NCBI RefSeq assembly: GCF_013408425.1 | Contig: NZ_JACBYV010000001.1 | Span: 1,798,001 to 1,862,000 of the forward strand | DNA length: 64,000 nt | From: Pseudomonas flavescens | GTDB taxonomy: Bacteria; Pseudomonadota; Gammaproteobacteria; Pseudomonadales; Pseudomonadaceae | Direction of reading: 5' to 3' | In this document: positions 17,401 through 24,283 of the stretch, one piece after another | Layout of the letters: each line of letters starts with the position of its first letter | Position numbering within the stretch: position 1 is the first letter of the stretch | The notes under the pieces: model-generated | Told to the model about the DNA's origin: nothing | Databases searched by the model: none | Seen by the model: the letters and a program-made list of their open reading frames with translations, nothing else | Made by a program: the position numbers and the translations under genes

Positions 17401-19934
17401 AGTTTATAGGCACTAGCACCATCGCTATCGAAGTAATTCCGAACAGTGATCTTGTCCGCGGCGCCCCTATAACTGAGAATCAGGTCGGAGCCGCTACGGG
17501 TGATGGCGATATCGGCCTTGGCGATGCCTTGTCCGAATACGATGGCATCAGTTTTCTCAGTGCCGGTGTCGTAATTGTTAATGACGTCCTGGCCCCAACC
17601 GAGTTCAAAACGGTAGACGTCGGTGCCGGCCCCACCAGTAATCTGGTCATCGCCTGCGTCACCGGAAAGTATGTCATTACCTGCGCCGCCAAAGATCAGG
17701 TCGTTACCACCCTGCCCTGATAGTGTGTCAGAACCAGAATAGCCATAAAGACGATCGGCGCTTTCAGACGCTACTTGCACTAACGCCTTGATGGTAGAGA
17801 TATCAAGGATTGTTCCGTCTTTTTCCAAGCCAATGTAATCAAGCGCGTATCCACCTTCCGCATCGTTCTGGAAATAACTCTGGACGGTCAATGTCCGCCC
17901 GGTTTCTTTCACCGTGACAATGAGGTCATCATTGAAGCGGGTGATGGCCAAATCCGCTAACGCATAATCTTCAATGATTAGCTTGTCTACATTACCAACT
18001 TGGTTATCCCAGTTATTGATAATGGTATTGCCGTTGCCGGCAGCGAAAATATAGAAATCGTTACCAGTACCACCTGACAGCACACTCGCGCCATCTCCAG
18101 CGAACATAGTATCGTCTCCATCCTCTCCATAGAGAGAGTTCGCGCCACTACCAGCAATTAGTACGTCGTTTCCGCGGCCGCCATAGAGATTATCTCGCCC
18201 CTCACCGCCGAATAGATTGTCATCTCCGTCCTCGCCATACAACGTGTTATTTCCTTGATTACCAAGTAGGAAATCATCACCGGCACCGCCATAAAGGGTA
18301 TCGTCGCCTTCGTTGCCGTGGATAAGATCGTTACCGGCGCCCGCCTTTATCACGTCGTTACCGGAATACCCTCGAATGACATCAGAACCGCCGGTGCCAA
18401 GGATGGTATCGTCACCGACCCGAATCACCTGATAGAGAGTGTGTCGGTCAGAAGCGCTGAGGTGAGTTGCACTTATCTCTAGGGCTGCTAGGAACTGGGT
18501 TCTGGCAGAAGGATCGTACGGATTTAGGCCGGTCGCAATGTCGATGGCATCATTGAGGTCAGCGATAACCGTTGCATCCCCCTGACTGATACGAAGGGCA
18601 TACTTCGAAGCTAGGTAGGTGAAGTCAAAGATTCGGGTATTGTCTTGAATCGTAGACGAAACTAGCGCGAAATCGCCACGCGCTTTGCTCGACGTCATCA
18701 ACTGTGAGTAAATGGACTGCTCCAGTTGCTCATAGACTGTGCGCAAGTTTTGCGCGTAGAGACCGGAGGGGTTTTCCTGAAGCGCAGGGAAGCCCCAGAA
18801 CGACTCCAAAACTCCAAGTTGGCGAGCGTCAATTTCAGAGCCACGGCTATTGGGCGGCGTATCCGCCTGGCCTGCCCACAGATACAAAATCTGTCCAACG
18901 AGAGCCTTTCGAGAGGACGGGTTTGTTTCCTGATTGAATGCATCTACGAGGCTTTTCAATTGTCCAGAAGCATCAAGCGACATCGCTTGGTGCAATGAAT
19001 ACGTATTCCCATAGCCTACGGCATTAGGCAAAGCCAGGATGTCAGCTGGCAGTGGGATACCTTCTCCGGTGTGAATTTCAATAGGAACAGTATCGGTGCG
19101 GTCAGAATTAAACCAAAGGGTATTAGCTAGCCCCTTCGACTGATCCGCGTAAGTAACCTCACCAAACTCGCGGTGTTCTACGCCATTGGCATCGAGCTTA
19201 GGTGCCACCTGATACTGGGTAGAAATTGACTCAATCCCGAGCGAGGTCAGGGTGTGCAGCTCCGCTTCAGTGGAAATGCCATCGCTGTTGCCGTCGATCC
19301 ACACCCGCAGTTCCGAGAAAACTTCGTCGGCCGCAGAGAGCATACCGTCCTTATTTTCGTCGAGATCCGCAAGAGCTTCGAAACCGTTGAAGGCGAACGA
19401 GCCATCAGTCAATTTCGTCTCAGTGCCGAATAACTCGGCACCACCATCGATCTTCCCATTATCGTTACGATCGAGCACTAGCAAGCCATCACTAGGAGCA
19501 ACCCAACTGGTACTTTCAGCGAATCCGCTGTTATCTAGGTCAAAGTGAACGCCGTGATCCTTGTGTAGCGTTGAAATTGAGCCGTTGCGGTCAATATCGA
19601 TGGAAAGCGGATCGCGAGGAGGCTCCGGCGGCGCGGGAGGCGGCGGCGGAGGCGGAGTCTCATTTTCAGGAGGCGTATCCGGGGTCGGTAGCGACTCAGG
19701 GTCTCCCATCATCTCGCGCTCAAGTCTCTCTAAGTCATCATGAGCACCTAACTTACGGGTATCGTCGACTACCTTGTCCCAAAACCCGTCAGGCAGCAGG
19801 CTACCGCCTGGCAAAACATCTGCCAGATCGTCGATTACATCGGCAGCGTTGCCTGGATTCTCATTAGTGTAAGGCTGACTACCGCCCTCTATCGCTTCTT
19901 TTCCAGCATCCACCGCACGCTTGATGGTACCCAT
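11436..19934 (-). CDS. Giant RTX Ca2+-binding repeat protein 2 with EF-hand-like N-terminal region
   Basis: A 2,832-residue type I secretion cargo. Three ATGs are close together; 19934 is preferred because GGAGG (19940-19944) is then 5 bases upstream. Residues 1-90 are an acidic head followed by a poly-proline linker (PPPPPPPAPPEPP). Residues about 110-230 carry several EF-hand-like Ca2+ loops (DIDRNGSI, DLDNSGFAE, DRNDNGKIDGG, DENKDGMLSAADE, DGNSDGISTEAEL). Residues about 280-480 form a helical domain seen in other giant bacterial RTX proteins, with no known function. The rest alternates RTX nonapeptide blocks and RTX-associated domains, with a poly-Gly/Pro linker near 13000. The tail (VNAMAAFGAPAG, QRDQLN, AIAANWQ) matches RTX protein 1. 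It is the last gene of the type I secretion operon. Likely a surface adhesin or biofilm protein; no toxin domain was recognised. Confidence 0.9.
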   Translation of the reverse strand: MGTIKRAVDAGKEAIEGGSQPYTNENPGNAADVIDDLADVLPGGSLLPDGFWDKVVDDTRKLGAHDDLERLEREMMGDPESLPTPDTPPENETPPPPPPPAPPEPPRDPLSIDIDRNGSISTLHKDHGVHFDLDNSGFAESTSWVAPSDGLLVLDRNDNGKIDGGAELFGTETKLTDGSFAFNGFEALADLDENKDGMLSAADEVFSELRVWIDGNSDGISTEAELHTLTSLGIESISTQYQVAPKLDANGVEHREFGEVTYADQSKGLANTLWFNSDRTDTVPIEIHTGEGIPLPADILALPNAVGYGNTYSLHQAMSLDASGQLKSLVDAFNQETNPSSRKALVGQILYLWAGQADTPPNSRGSEIDARQLGVLESFWGFPALQENPSGLYAQNLRTVYEQLEQSIYSQLMTSSKARGDFALVSSTIQDNTRIFDFTYLASKYALRISQGDATVIADLNDAIDIATGLNPYDPSARTQFLAALEISATHLSASDRHTLYQVIRVGDDTILGTGGSDVIRGYSGNDVIKAGAGNDLIHGNEGDDTLYGGAGDDFLLGNQGNNTLYGEDGDDNLFGGEGRDNLYGGRGNDVLIAGSGANSLYGEDGDDTMFAGDGASVLSGGTGNDFYIFAAGNGNTIINNWDNQVGNVDKLIIEDYALADLAITRFNDDLIVTVKETGRTLTVQSYFQNDAEGGYALDYIGLEKDGTILDISTIKALVQVASESADRLYGYSGSDTLSGQGGNDLIFGGAGNDILSGDAGDDQITGGAGTDVYRFELGWGQDVINNYDTGTEKTDAIVFGQGIAKADIAITRSGSDLILSYRGAADKITVRNYFDSDGASAYKLEEIRFADGSQWTITQVKELAILGTTGNDTLTGYATDDSISSGAGNDRIDTLGGNDTLDGGVGNDTLNGGLGSDVYRFELGWGQDVINNYDTGIEKTDAIVFGQGIAKADIAITRSGSDLILSYKGTADKITVRNYFDNDGASAYKLEEIRFADGSQWSITQVKELAILGTTGNDTLTGYATDDSISSGAGNDRIDALGGNDTIDGGEGNDTLNGGAGDDVLIGGAGNDTLNGGSGSDVYRFERSWGQDILDNYDSSETKIDAIEFGSGITSGDILITRNNSDLILTLAGSSNSITVRSYFNQDGASSSRLEEIRFEDGTIWTVDTVKSLAVQGTSGNDNLRGYASNDTIAAGGGDDWIYGEAGNDSLIGNEGNDQIYGGAGDDVLDGGEGSDYLVGGAGSDLYKFAPGWGQDTLENYDTDAAKLDAIVFSEGIAPTDITVTRSSDNLVLSLADSADRITVLNFFQADGQSNYRIEQVRFSDGTAWSIAQVKAMAITGTNASNHLRGYASDDVISAQAGDDTVYGAAGNDVIDGGQGNDLLYGEVGNDILSGNEGDDKLWGGEGNDVLAGGTGDDLLSGGSGANTYVFRAGDGQDRINDDYTSGLTLKLPDTAEREVIFRKVGSDLQISFIGNSDQLTLEGFYQGEMPRTTIDLHLDGNLPALLGAAHLYQLTLKGTNLADIIYAYASDDVVLGLDGNDFIDAGAGDDEIYGGLGDDTLLGGAGNDIINGGVGSDRLEGGDGDDIYTFIGGSGNDVVVDSAGADTLHFDDALATDLLLRRDDFDLVITRAATGDELRILGQFSDQAGMSGATAVEAIIFSDGLRWDYTQIKQMAIAGTEASDTIFGHADDDLIHAGAADDTVHGQNGNDTIYGQDGDDILNGGEGNDRLFGDAGDDTLNGDWGDDELHGGDGNDTLHGGGGYDQLHGDSGDDHLYGDGVLDGGSGNDYLEGRGLLAGGEGHDTIKGQGFDTLQGGAGDDLIEAYSNAWNQGSNIIEGGTGNDTIYGSFGEDTYIFNLGDGHDLLIERRANEAYSNIEPTADTLSFGEGISASDLSFHRRGLDMVIEHANGTDSITVQNWFKEPNDHFKLEYFVFADGSELSQAEVEGQVIWHGTATADSFIGYRDLNDTMRLGAGDDQAWGRAGDDAMHGENGNDYLDGEAGNDTIFGGAGNDQLMGGAGDDLLAGGVGDDKYVYFPGGGSDTIDNTGGGNDGVFFSGGIDEARLTFKRDGNDLLILVDEDAEQSVRVLGHFLGGDKAISYVQPDGGFMINAARIAQIVAAANIPGGFETLVEGTATGEQLAGGQGKDLLRGLAGNDTLFGMGGDDQLEGGDGNDYLSGGNGSQSGSGSDILIGGNGNDVLDGEDGNDRLAGGAGDDQYYYRAGGGVDVIDNSGGGFDGAFFIGIARTRLSFHREGNDLLVLVDGDIQQQLKVTDHFLGGDFAIDYIQPDGGNYITTAQIAGLLTAMPGGGTGEPGDGEGPGNGEEPGDSGTNPGGGDQPPVAGVGGDDVLTGTAANDVLIGGAGKDTLNGGAGNDRLLGGVGDDTYIYTAGQDVLEELGGIDTLRFANGITFNQVASGLGKSGNDLVLKVNGSSTNQVTLKDFFLGGDNLVETISFDTGGQLTAAQIFGAFGLAVPAASAAAFDSVVQGTGGNDAALNGTAQRDLLQGFNGNDQLSGAAGNDRLEGGNGNDTLSGGTGNDTLVGGRGDDTYVFAAGGGQDVIDNIGGGFDTLRFDGITFNQVSSGLMKSGNDLVLKVSGGSDQVTLKNWFLGGDHVVDVISFASGGQLTAAQLFGAFGLSNPDTKGSPNYQGVPDERAFGTVLAGQAGDQNILGSSDADLIDGGAGNDKLRGGKGNDYLLGGDGGDTYYFAAGDGQDVINNLSNTPADNDILSIEGITRDNLWLSRQGNNLVVDVRGSGDSVTVQDWYADSAQRLDVIQAGSSSLYANQVDNLVNAMAAFGAPAGGEINLTQAQRDQLNVAIAANWQ
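16780..17625 (-). repeat. Two near-identical 438-bp tandem repeats inside RTX protein 2
   Basis: Anchor words such as TCAGCGTGTC recur at 16871 and 17309, 438 bases (146 residues) apart, and most of the intervening DNA is identical. The unit encodes one RTX-associated domain (GQDVINNYDTG, KADIAITRSGSDLILSY, AYKLEEIRFADGSQW) plus nonapeptide blocks. This implies recent duplication or active recombination, so copy number may vary. Confidence 0.85.
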
Positions 19935-19963
19935 CATTGCCTCCATTCAAAGATATAAAAAAT

Positions 19964-20434
19964 TTAGTTCGAGTGAAGTATTTCCAGTACTTCTGCTCGT
20001 TGCGCGCTGGGCTTAATCTTGTTTAGTGACTGGGCAAACTCAACGCTGTTTTTCCCATTCGCCCACGGACGGGAACCGCTAATCCGTTTAGACGGGTTTG
20101 CGCCAACCTTTAGTAGGAAGCGCAAGAGCTCCGGCTCAGCTGTAAGCACTGAAACATTGATCGGTGACATCCCTGCACTGTCGGGCTGGTCAACTGAACA
20201 GCCGTGTTCCACGAATGCAGATATCAGAGCTTGGACTTCTTGCCTGTCGGAGTCTGGAAGGTCATAAGCTGATGCAGTCAACGCAATGGTCGGTTCTCTT
20301 CGCCCTTCATGAGTAACGTAGCAATCTCCGTTACCCGCAGCAGCCCGTATAGCTGAAAGATCATCAGCATGGGCAGAACTCGCACCGAGCAGCAGTATTG
20401 AAAAAAAATCTAATGCAAGTAGTTTACTTCTCAT
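19964..20434 (-). CDS. Small exported ankyrin-repeat-like protein
   Basis: A 156-residue protein with an N-terminal signal peptide (MRSKLLALDFFSILLLGASS, cleavage probably after SAHA), so it is expected in the periplasm. Its centre resembles degenerate ankyrin repeats: ISAFVEHGCSVDQPDSAGMS, then a second unit ending ELLRFLLKVGANPSKR. It contains two cysteines (CYVTHEG and HGCSVD), which could form a disulfide. It lies between the HlyD-like adaptor gene and the giant RTX gene with gaps of only 20 and 29 bases, so it is surely cotranscribed. Ankyrin-like proteins bind other proteins. A helper or self-protection role for the RTX cargo is a guess; I do not recognise a characterised homologue. Confidence 0.75.
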   Translation of the reverse strand: MRSKLLALDFFSILLLGASSAHADDLSAIRAAAGNGDCYVTHEGRREPTIALTASAYDLPDSDRQEVQALISAFVEHGCSVDQPDSAGMSPINVSVLTAEPELLRFLLKVGANPSKRISGSRPWANGKNSVEFAQSLNKIKPSAQRAEVLEILHSN

Positions 20435-20454
20435 AAGTTCACCATTGATTAATA

Positions 20455-21870
20455 TCAGCGTTCAGATAGACCTTCATTCAGATGTTGCTGCAGGGGACTA
20501 AGGAAGTATTCGATCACCGCCCTTTTTTCGGTTTTGACCTCCGCCCGCACAGCCATACCCGGTGATAGCGATATATTTTTACCCCCTATCTGGATTGTAT
20601 TTTTCTTCAGCTGTATCCGTGCGCTGTAAATTAAACCGAGCTTCTCATCTTCAATCGCATCACTGGATACGCTAACTACAGTCCCATCGACCACACCGTA
20701 TTTTGTGAAGTTAAACGTCTCAACCTTCACTTCTACGGCCTGGCCAGGGCGTACGAAGCCGACGTCCTTGTTCTCCAGCATCGCTTCTACTTCTACTGGC
20801 TGATCACTTGGAACAATCACCATCAGCCGCTGGGCCTGAGTGACAACGCCACCCTGGGTATGAATCGCCAGTTGCTGGACAGTCCCGTCTACAGGTGCCG
20901 TGAGCTGTGTGAGCCGGTTACGTTGCTCTGCCTTTCTCAGTTCTTGAGTGAGGCTTGCAGCACGAACCTCCGCATCATTCTGCAGATCGAGCATCGCTCT
21001 GCGCGTTTGAGCCAAGACTCCGGTTCGTTGCTGCTGCGCAGCTTTCAAAGCAGCTTCCAGTTCGCTGATTCGTGCTTTTTGCTGGGTCAGCTCACGCTCC
21101 TGATCCAAGAGAATCTGCTCTTTCTCCAGGTAGGCGTGCTTGGCAACAAATTGCTTGTCGAGCAGGCCACGGTAGTCGGCTGCGAGCTCACGGGAGATAG
21201 GAAGCGTTTTACTGAGTGCGGTGATAGAGGCTCGGATAGAGCGTATTTCAGCCTCGCGCTGCTCGATCTGGGCATCGCTTTGGTCAAGGGCTGCACGCAG
21301 TTCGAGATACTGACCTTGCACCCACCGCTGCAAACTTTCTTGCTGCGAGGGAGTGGCGTTCGCAATAAAACCGGAAACAGATGCTGGCTCGGTCTTATCC
21401 TTTATTGCCTGCAAGAGCAGCTGTGCGCGGGCGCTATCGACCTGGGCGGCGAGTAGCTCACTGTGAAGCCTCTCGACATCCGCACCAGTGATCTGGCTAT
21501 CGAGTTCAACGAGCAGCTCACCCGCCTTCACCTGCTGGCCATCATGCACATAGATGGCCTTTACGACGGCGACCTCATTGGGCTGGATCACCTTGGTCTT
21601 ACCGCTTGGCACTATCTTGCCAGTCGCAGTAGCCACGACGTCGATCTCGCCGACACAGGCCCAGACCAACGCGAGCGCCGCGAAAATCATGATCGTCCAC
21701 TGAATGTAACGTGGCGCTGGGTGCACGGGCTTTTCCTGTAAAGCCAATGCGGCAGGCAGGAACTGGATTTCGTGATTCAGCCGGGGAGGCGCGTCCATCG
21801 CCTTACGGTTACTCCATGAGTGCCGCCAGGCGCTGCGGTAACGACTCATCAACTCACGTTTAGCACCCAT
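20455..21870 (-). CDS. HlyD-family type I secretion periplasmic adaptor
   Basis: A 471-residue membrane fusion protein that links the inner-membrane ABC exporter to the TolC-like outer-membrane channel. The start at 21870 (MGAKRELMSRY) is chosen because AGGA lies 8 bases upstream; the frame is open 13 codons further. A short cytoplasmic N-terminus is followed by one membrane helix (IQWTIMIFAALALVWACVG). Then comes the half-motif GEIDVVATATGKIVPSGKT, a lipoyl-like region (IYVHDGQQVKAGELLVELD), a long alpha-helical hairpin (about residues 130-300, rich in E, Q and A) and a beta-barrel region with VEVEAMLENKDVGFVRPGQ. This order is standard for HlyD. It is the third gene of the tolC-like / ABC / hlyD-like / ankyrin / RTX operon. 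Confidence 0.93.
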   Translation of the reverse strand: MGAKRELMSRYRSAWRHSWSNRKAMDAPPRLNHEIQFLPAALALQEKPVHPAPRYIQWTIMIFAALALVWACVGEIDVVATATGKIVPSGKTKVIQPNEVAVVKAIYVHDGQQVKAGELLVELDSQITGADVERLHSELLAAQVDSARAQLLLQAIKDKTEPASVSGFIANATPSQQESLQRWVQGQYLELRAALDQSDAQIEQREAEIRSIRASITALSKTLPISRELAADYRGLLDKQFVAKHAYLEKEQILLDQERELTQQKARISELEAALKAAQQQRTGVLAQTRRAMLDLQNDAEVRAASLTQELRKAEQRNRLTQLTAPVDGTVQQLAIHTQGGVVTQAQRLMVIVPSDQPVEVEAMLENKDVGFVRPGQAVEVKVETFNFTKYGVVDGTVVSVSSDAIEDEKLGLIYSARIQLKKNTIQIGGKNISLSPGMAVRAEVKTEKRAVIEYFLSPLQQHLNEGLSER

Positions 21871-21927
21871 GGCTGTCATCCTTTGCCGATTGCAATGGGT
21901 ATGCTGCACGCACGACTATCTCTGTAT

Positions 21928-24078
21928 TCATGCCACATCCCCCTGCTGCAACCGATGCAGACGTGAGTAGTGCCCCGCCTGGTGGGTCAGCAACTCGGAG
22001 TGACTGCCCTGCTCCACGATCTGGCCACGATCCATGACCACGATGCGGTTCGCATCGCGCACAGCGGATAGCCGGTGAGCAATGATGATCACCGTCCGTC
22101 CCTTGCAGATGGCCTGCATGTTTTGCTGGATGACCCGTTCGGATTCGTAGTCGAGGGCACTGGTGGCCTCGTCGAAAATCAGGATGCGCGGGTTGCCGAT
22201 CAGTGCTCGGGCGATAGCCACTCGCTGCCTTTGACCACCCGACAGCGAGGCGCCGTGCTCGCCGACGACGGTGTCGTAGCCTTCCGGCAACTCGAGGATG
22301 AAGTCATGGGCCCCCGCCATCTTGGCGGCCTGCATCACGGCTTCGATCGGCGCACCGGGATCCGTCAGGGCGATGTTTTCACGAATGCTGCGGGCGAAGA
22401 GCATGTTGTCCTGCAGCACCACACCAATCTGCCTGCGCAGAGACGACACATCTGCCAACGCGAGATCCATGCCGTCGACCAGAACACGGCCCCGCTCTGG
22501 GGTATACAGGCGCTGCAACAAGCGTGTCAGCGTGCTCTTGCCCGAGCCGGAGCGGCCCACGACTCCGATTACCTCACCCGCCTGGATCTTCAGGCTGACT
22601 CCACGCAGCACTTCGGAACCATCCGGCCGGTAGCGGAACTGTACCTGATCGAATTCGACATCCCCCTTGAGCGGCGGTAAGGCGCTGCGCGAGGCCTGGG
22701 ACATTTCCGTACGGCTGTTGAGAATATCGCCAAGGCGCTGAACGGATACGCCCGTCTGCTGGAAGTTCGTCCACAGTTGAGCAAGGCGCATGATCGGCTG
22801 CGACACCCGGCCGGCCAGCATGTTGAAAGCGATCAACTGGCCAACACTCAGCTGCCCATCGATCACCAAACGGGCGCCCAGCCACAAGGTCGCCACCGTC
22901 ACCAGCTTGCCAATCAGGCCGACGCTTTCGTTGGCCAGGTTCGACAGGTTCTGGGTCTTGAAGCTTGCTGCCACGTAACCGGCGAGCTGGTTATCCCACT
23001 TGCGGTTGATCTGCGGCTCGACCGCCATGGACTTGAGTGTGTCGATACCGTTGACGGTTTCCACCAGAAACGCCTGGTTCTCCGCACCTCGGGTGAAACT
23101 TTCGTTCAGCCGCGCGCGAAGTACCGGCGTAATCAGCAGCGAAACGATGAAGTACAGCGGCAGCGACAGGATCACCACCAGAGTCAGCCAGCCGCTGTAC
23201 ATGAACATCACGGCGATAAAGACCACCGAGAACAGGACGTCCAGCACGAGCGTGATCGCGTTACCGGTCAGGAAGCTGCGGATGTTCTCCAGCTCGCGAA
23301 CCCGGGCGACCGAGTCACCCACCCTGCGCGCCTGGAAGTAGGACAAGGGCAGCGTGACCAGATGGCGGAACAGCCGTGACCCGAGCTCCACATCGATTCG
23401 GCTGGCCGTGTGGGCGAAGACATAGCTACGCAGCCCTGACAGCAGCGTCTCGAAAATCATGATGCCAAGCAGGCCGATGGCAATCACGTCGAGGGTGGTC
23501 AGGCCGCGGTGCACCAGTACCTTGTCCATGACCACCTGAAAGAACAGTGGCGTCAGCAACGCGAATATCTGCAGCACGAAGGAGACGAGCAGCACCTCGC
23601 CGAGCAGCTTGCGGTATTTGACGATCGCCGGAATGAACCAGGTGAAGTCGAAGCGCGATAGCTCGCCGCTCATCGAGGCCTCGGAGCGGATCAGCAGCAG
23701 ATCCCCCGTCCAGCGAGCCTCCAGGTCTTCCAGGGTGAGCACTTCAGGACGCTGCGCACGAGGGTCGTGGATCAGCGCCTTGCCTTCATCCATCCGCGCG
23801 ATGATGAAAAAACGGCCCTCAGTGTCGACGGCTATGGCCGGCAGCGGCGTCTGCGTCAGTCGCGAAAGCGAACTGCGTGCGGACTTCGCTTTAAGGCCGA
23901 GCTTTTTCGCAGCCAGCAGGATTTCTGGGCGACCAAACAGTCGACCATCTTCGGCGTATTCGTGGGTGAGTTGTTCAGGGGAAGCGGCAACGTTGTGAAA
24001 ACGCGCCAACATGACCAGGCAGGCAAGGCCTGTGTCCAGCTCAGGGGCTGGCTCGGGAGCAGCTGAATCGTTCAGCAT
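21928..24078 (-). CDS. Type I secretion ABC transporter with degenerate C39-like domain
   Basis: A 716-residue HlyB-type exporter (start at 24078; an alternative ATG at 24114 has a poorer upstream site). Residues about 12-130 are a C39-peptidase-like domain, but the catalytic DCG is replaced by DTG (DTGLACLVMLARFHN) and the usual histidine position reads EGRFFII. It is therefore non-proteolytic and likely binds the cargo, as in HlyB. Residues about 160-440 are the six-helix membrane domain. The ATPase domain has Walker A GRSGSGKST (near residue 506), signature LSGGQRQRVAIARAL (near 614), Walker B ILIFDEATSALD and the H-loop IIIAHRLS. It powers export of the two RTX proteins. Cotranscribed with the flanking tolC-like and hlyD-like genes. 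Confidence 0.93.
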   Translation of the reverse strand: MLNDSAAPEPAPELDTGLACLVMLARFHNVAASPEQLTHEYAEDGRLFGRPEILLAAKKLGLKAKSARSSLSRLTQTPLPAIAVDTEGRFFIIARMDEGKALIHDPRAQRPEVLTLEDLEARWTGDLLLIRSEASMSGELSRFDFTWFIPAIVKYRKLLGEVLLVSFVLQIFALLTPLFFQVVMDKVLVHRGLTTLDVIAIGLLGIMIFETLLSGLRSYVFAHTASRIDVELGSRLFRHLVTLPLSYFQARRVGDSVARVRELENIRSFLTGNAITLVLDVLFSVVFIAVMFMYSGWLTLVVILSLPLYFIVSLLITPVLRARLNESFTRGAENQAFLVETVNGIDTLKSMAVEPQINRKWDNQLAGYVAASFKTQNLSNLANESVGLIGKLVTVATLWLGARLVIDGQLSVGQLIAFNMLAGRVSQPIMRLAQLWTNFQQTGVSVQRLGDILNSRTEMSQASRSALPPLKGDVEFDQVQFRYRPDGSEVLRGVSLKIQAGEVIGVVGRSGSGKSTLTRLLQRLYTPERGRVLVDGMDLALADVSSLRRQIGVVLQDNMLFARSIRENIALTDPGAPIEAVMQAAKMAGAHDFILELPEGYDTVVGEHGASLSGGQRQRVAIARALIGNPRILIFDEATSALDYESERVIQQNMQAICKGRTVIIIAHRLSAVRDANRIVVMDRGQIVEQGSHSELLTHQAGHYSRLHRLQQGDVA

Positions 24079-24283
24079 TTGTGCATCCGTGCATGTGGGA
24101 TGGCGAAGCGCCATAGCTCATGCGGATTCTACTTAGGCGCCGCAATAGAGCAAGATGCCGAACACCAACTGGATCACAGAATTTTCAGTGCAGCTGCGTC
24201 GCCTGCAAAGAACCAGGGTAGAGGCGTCGCCCTGTTGATTTCCGCCTAGCGCGATGCCTGTCTCCAACTGCCCGAAAGGCGTA

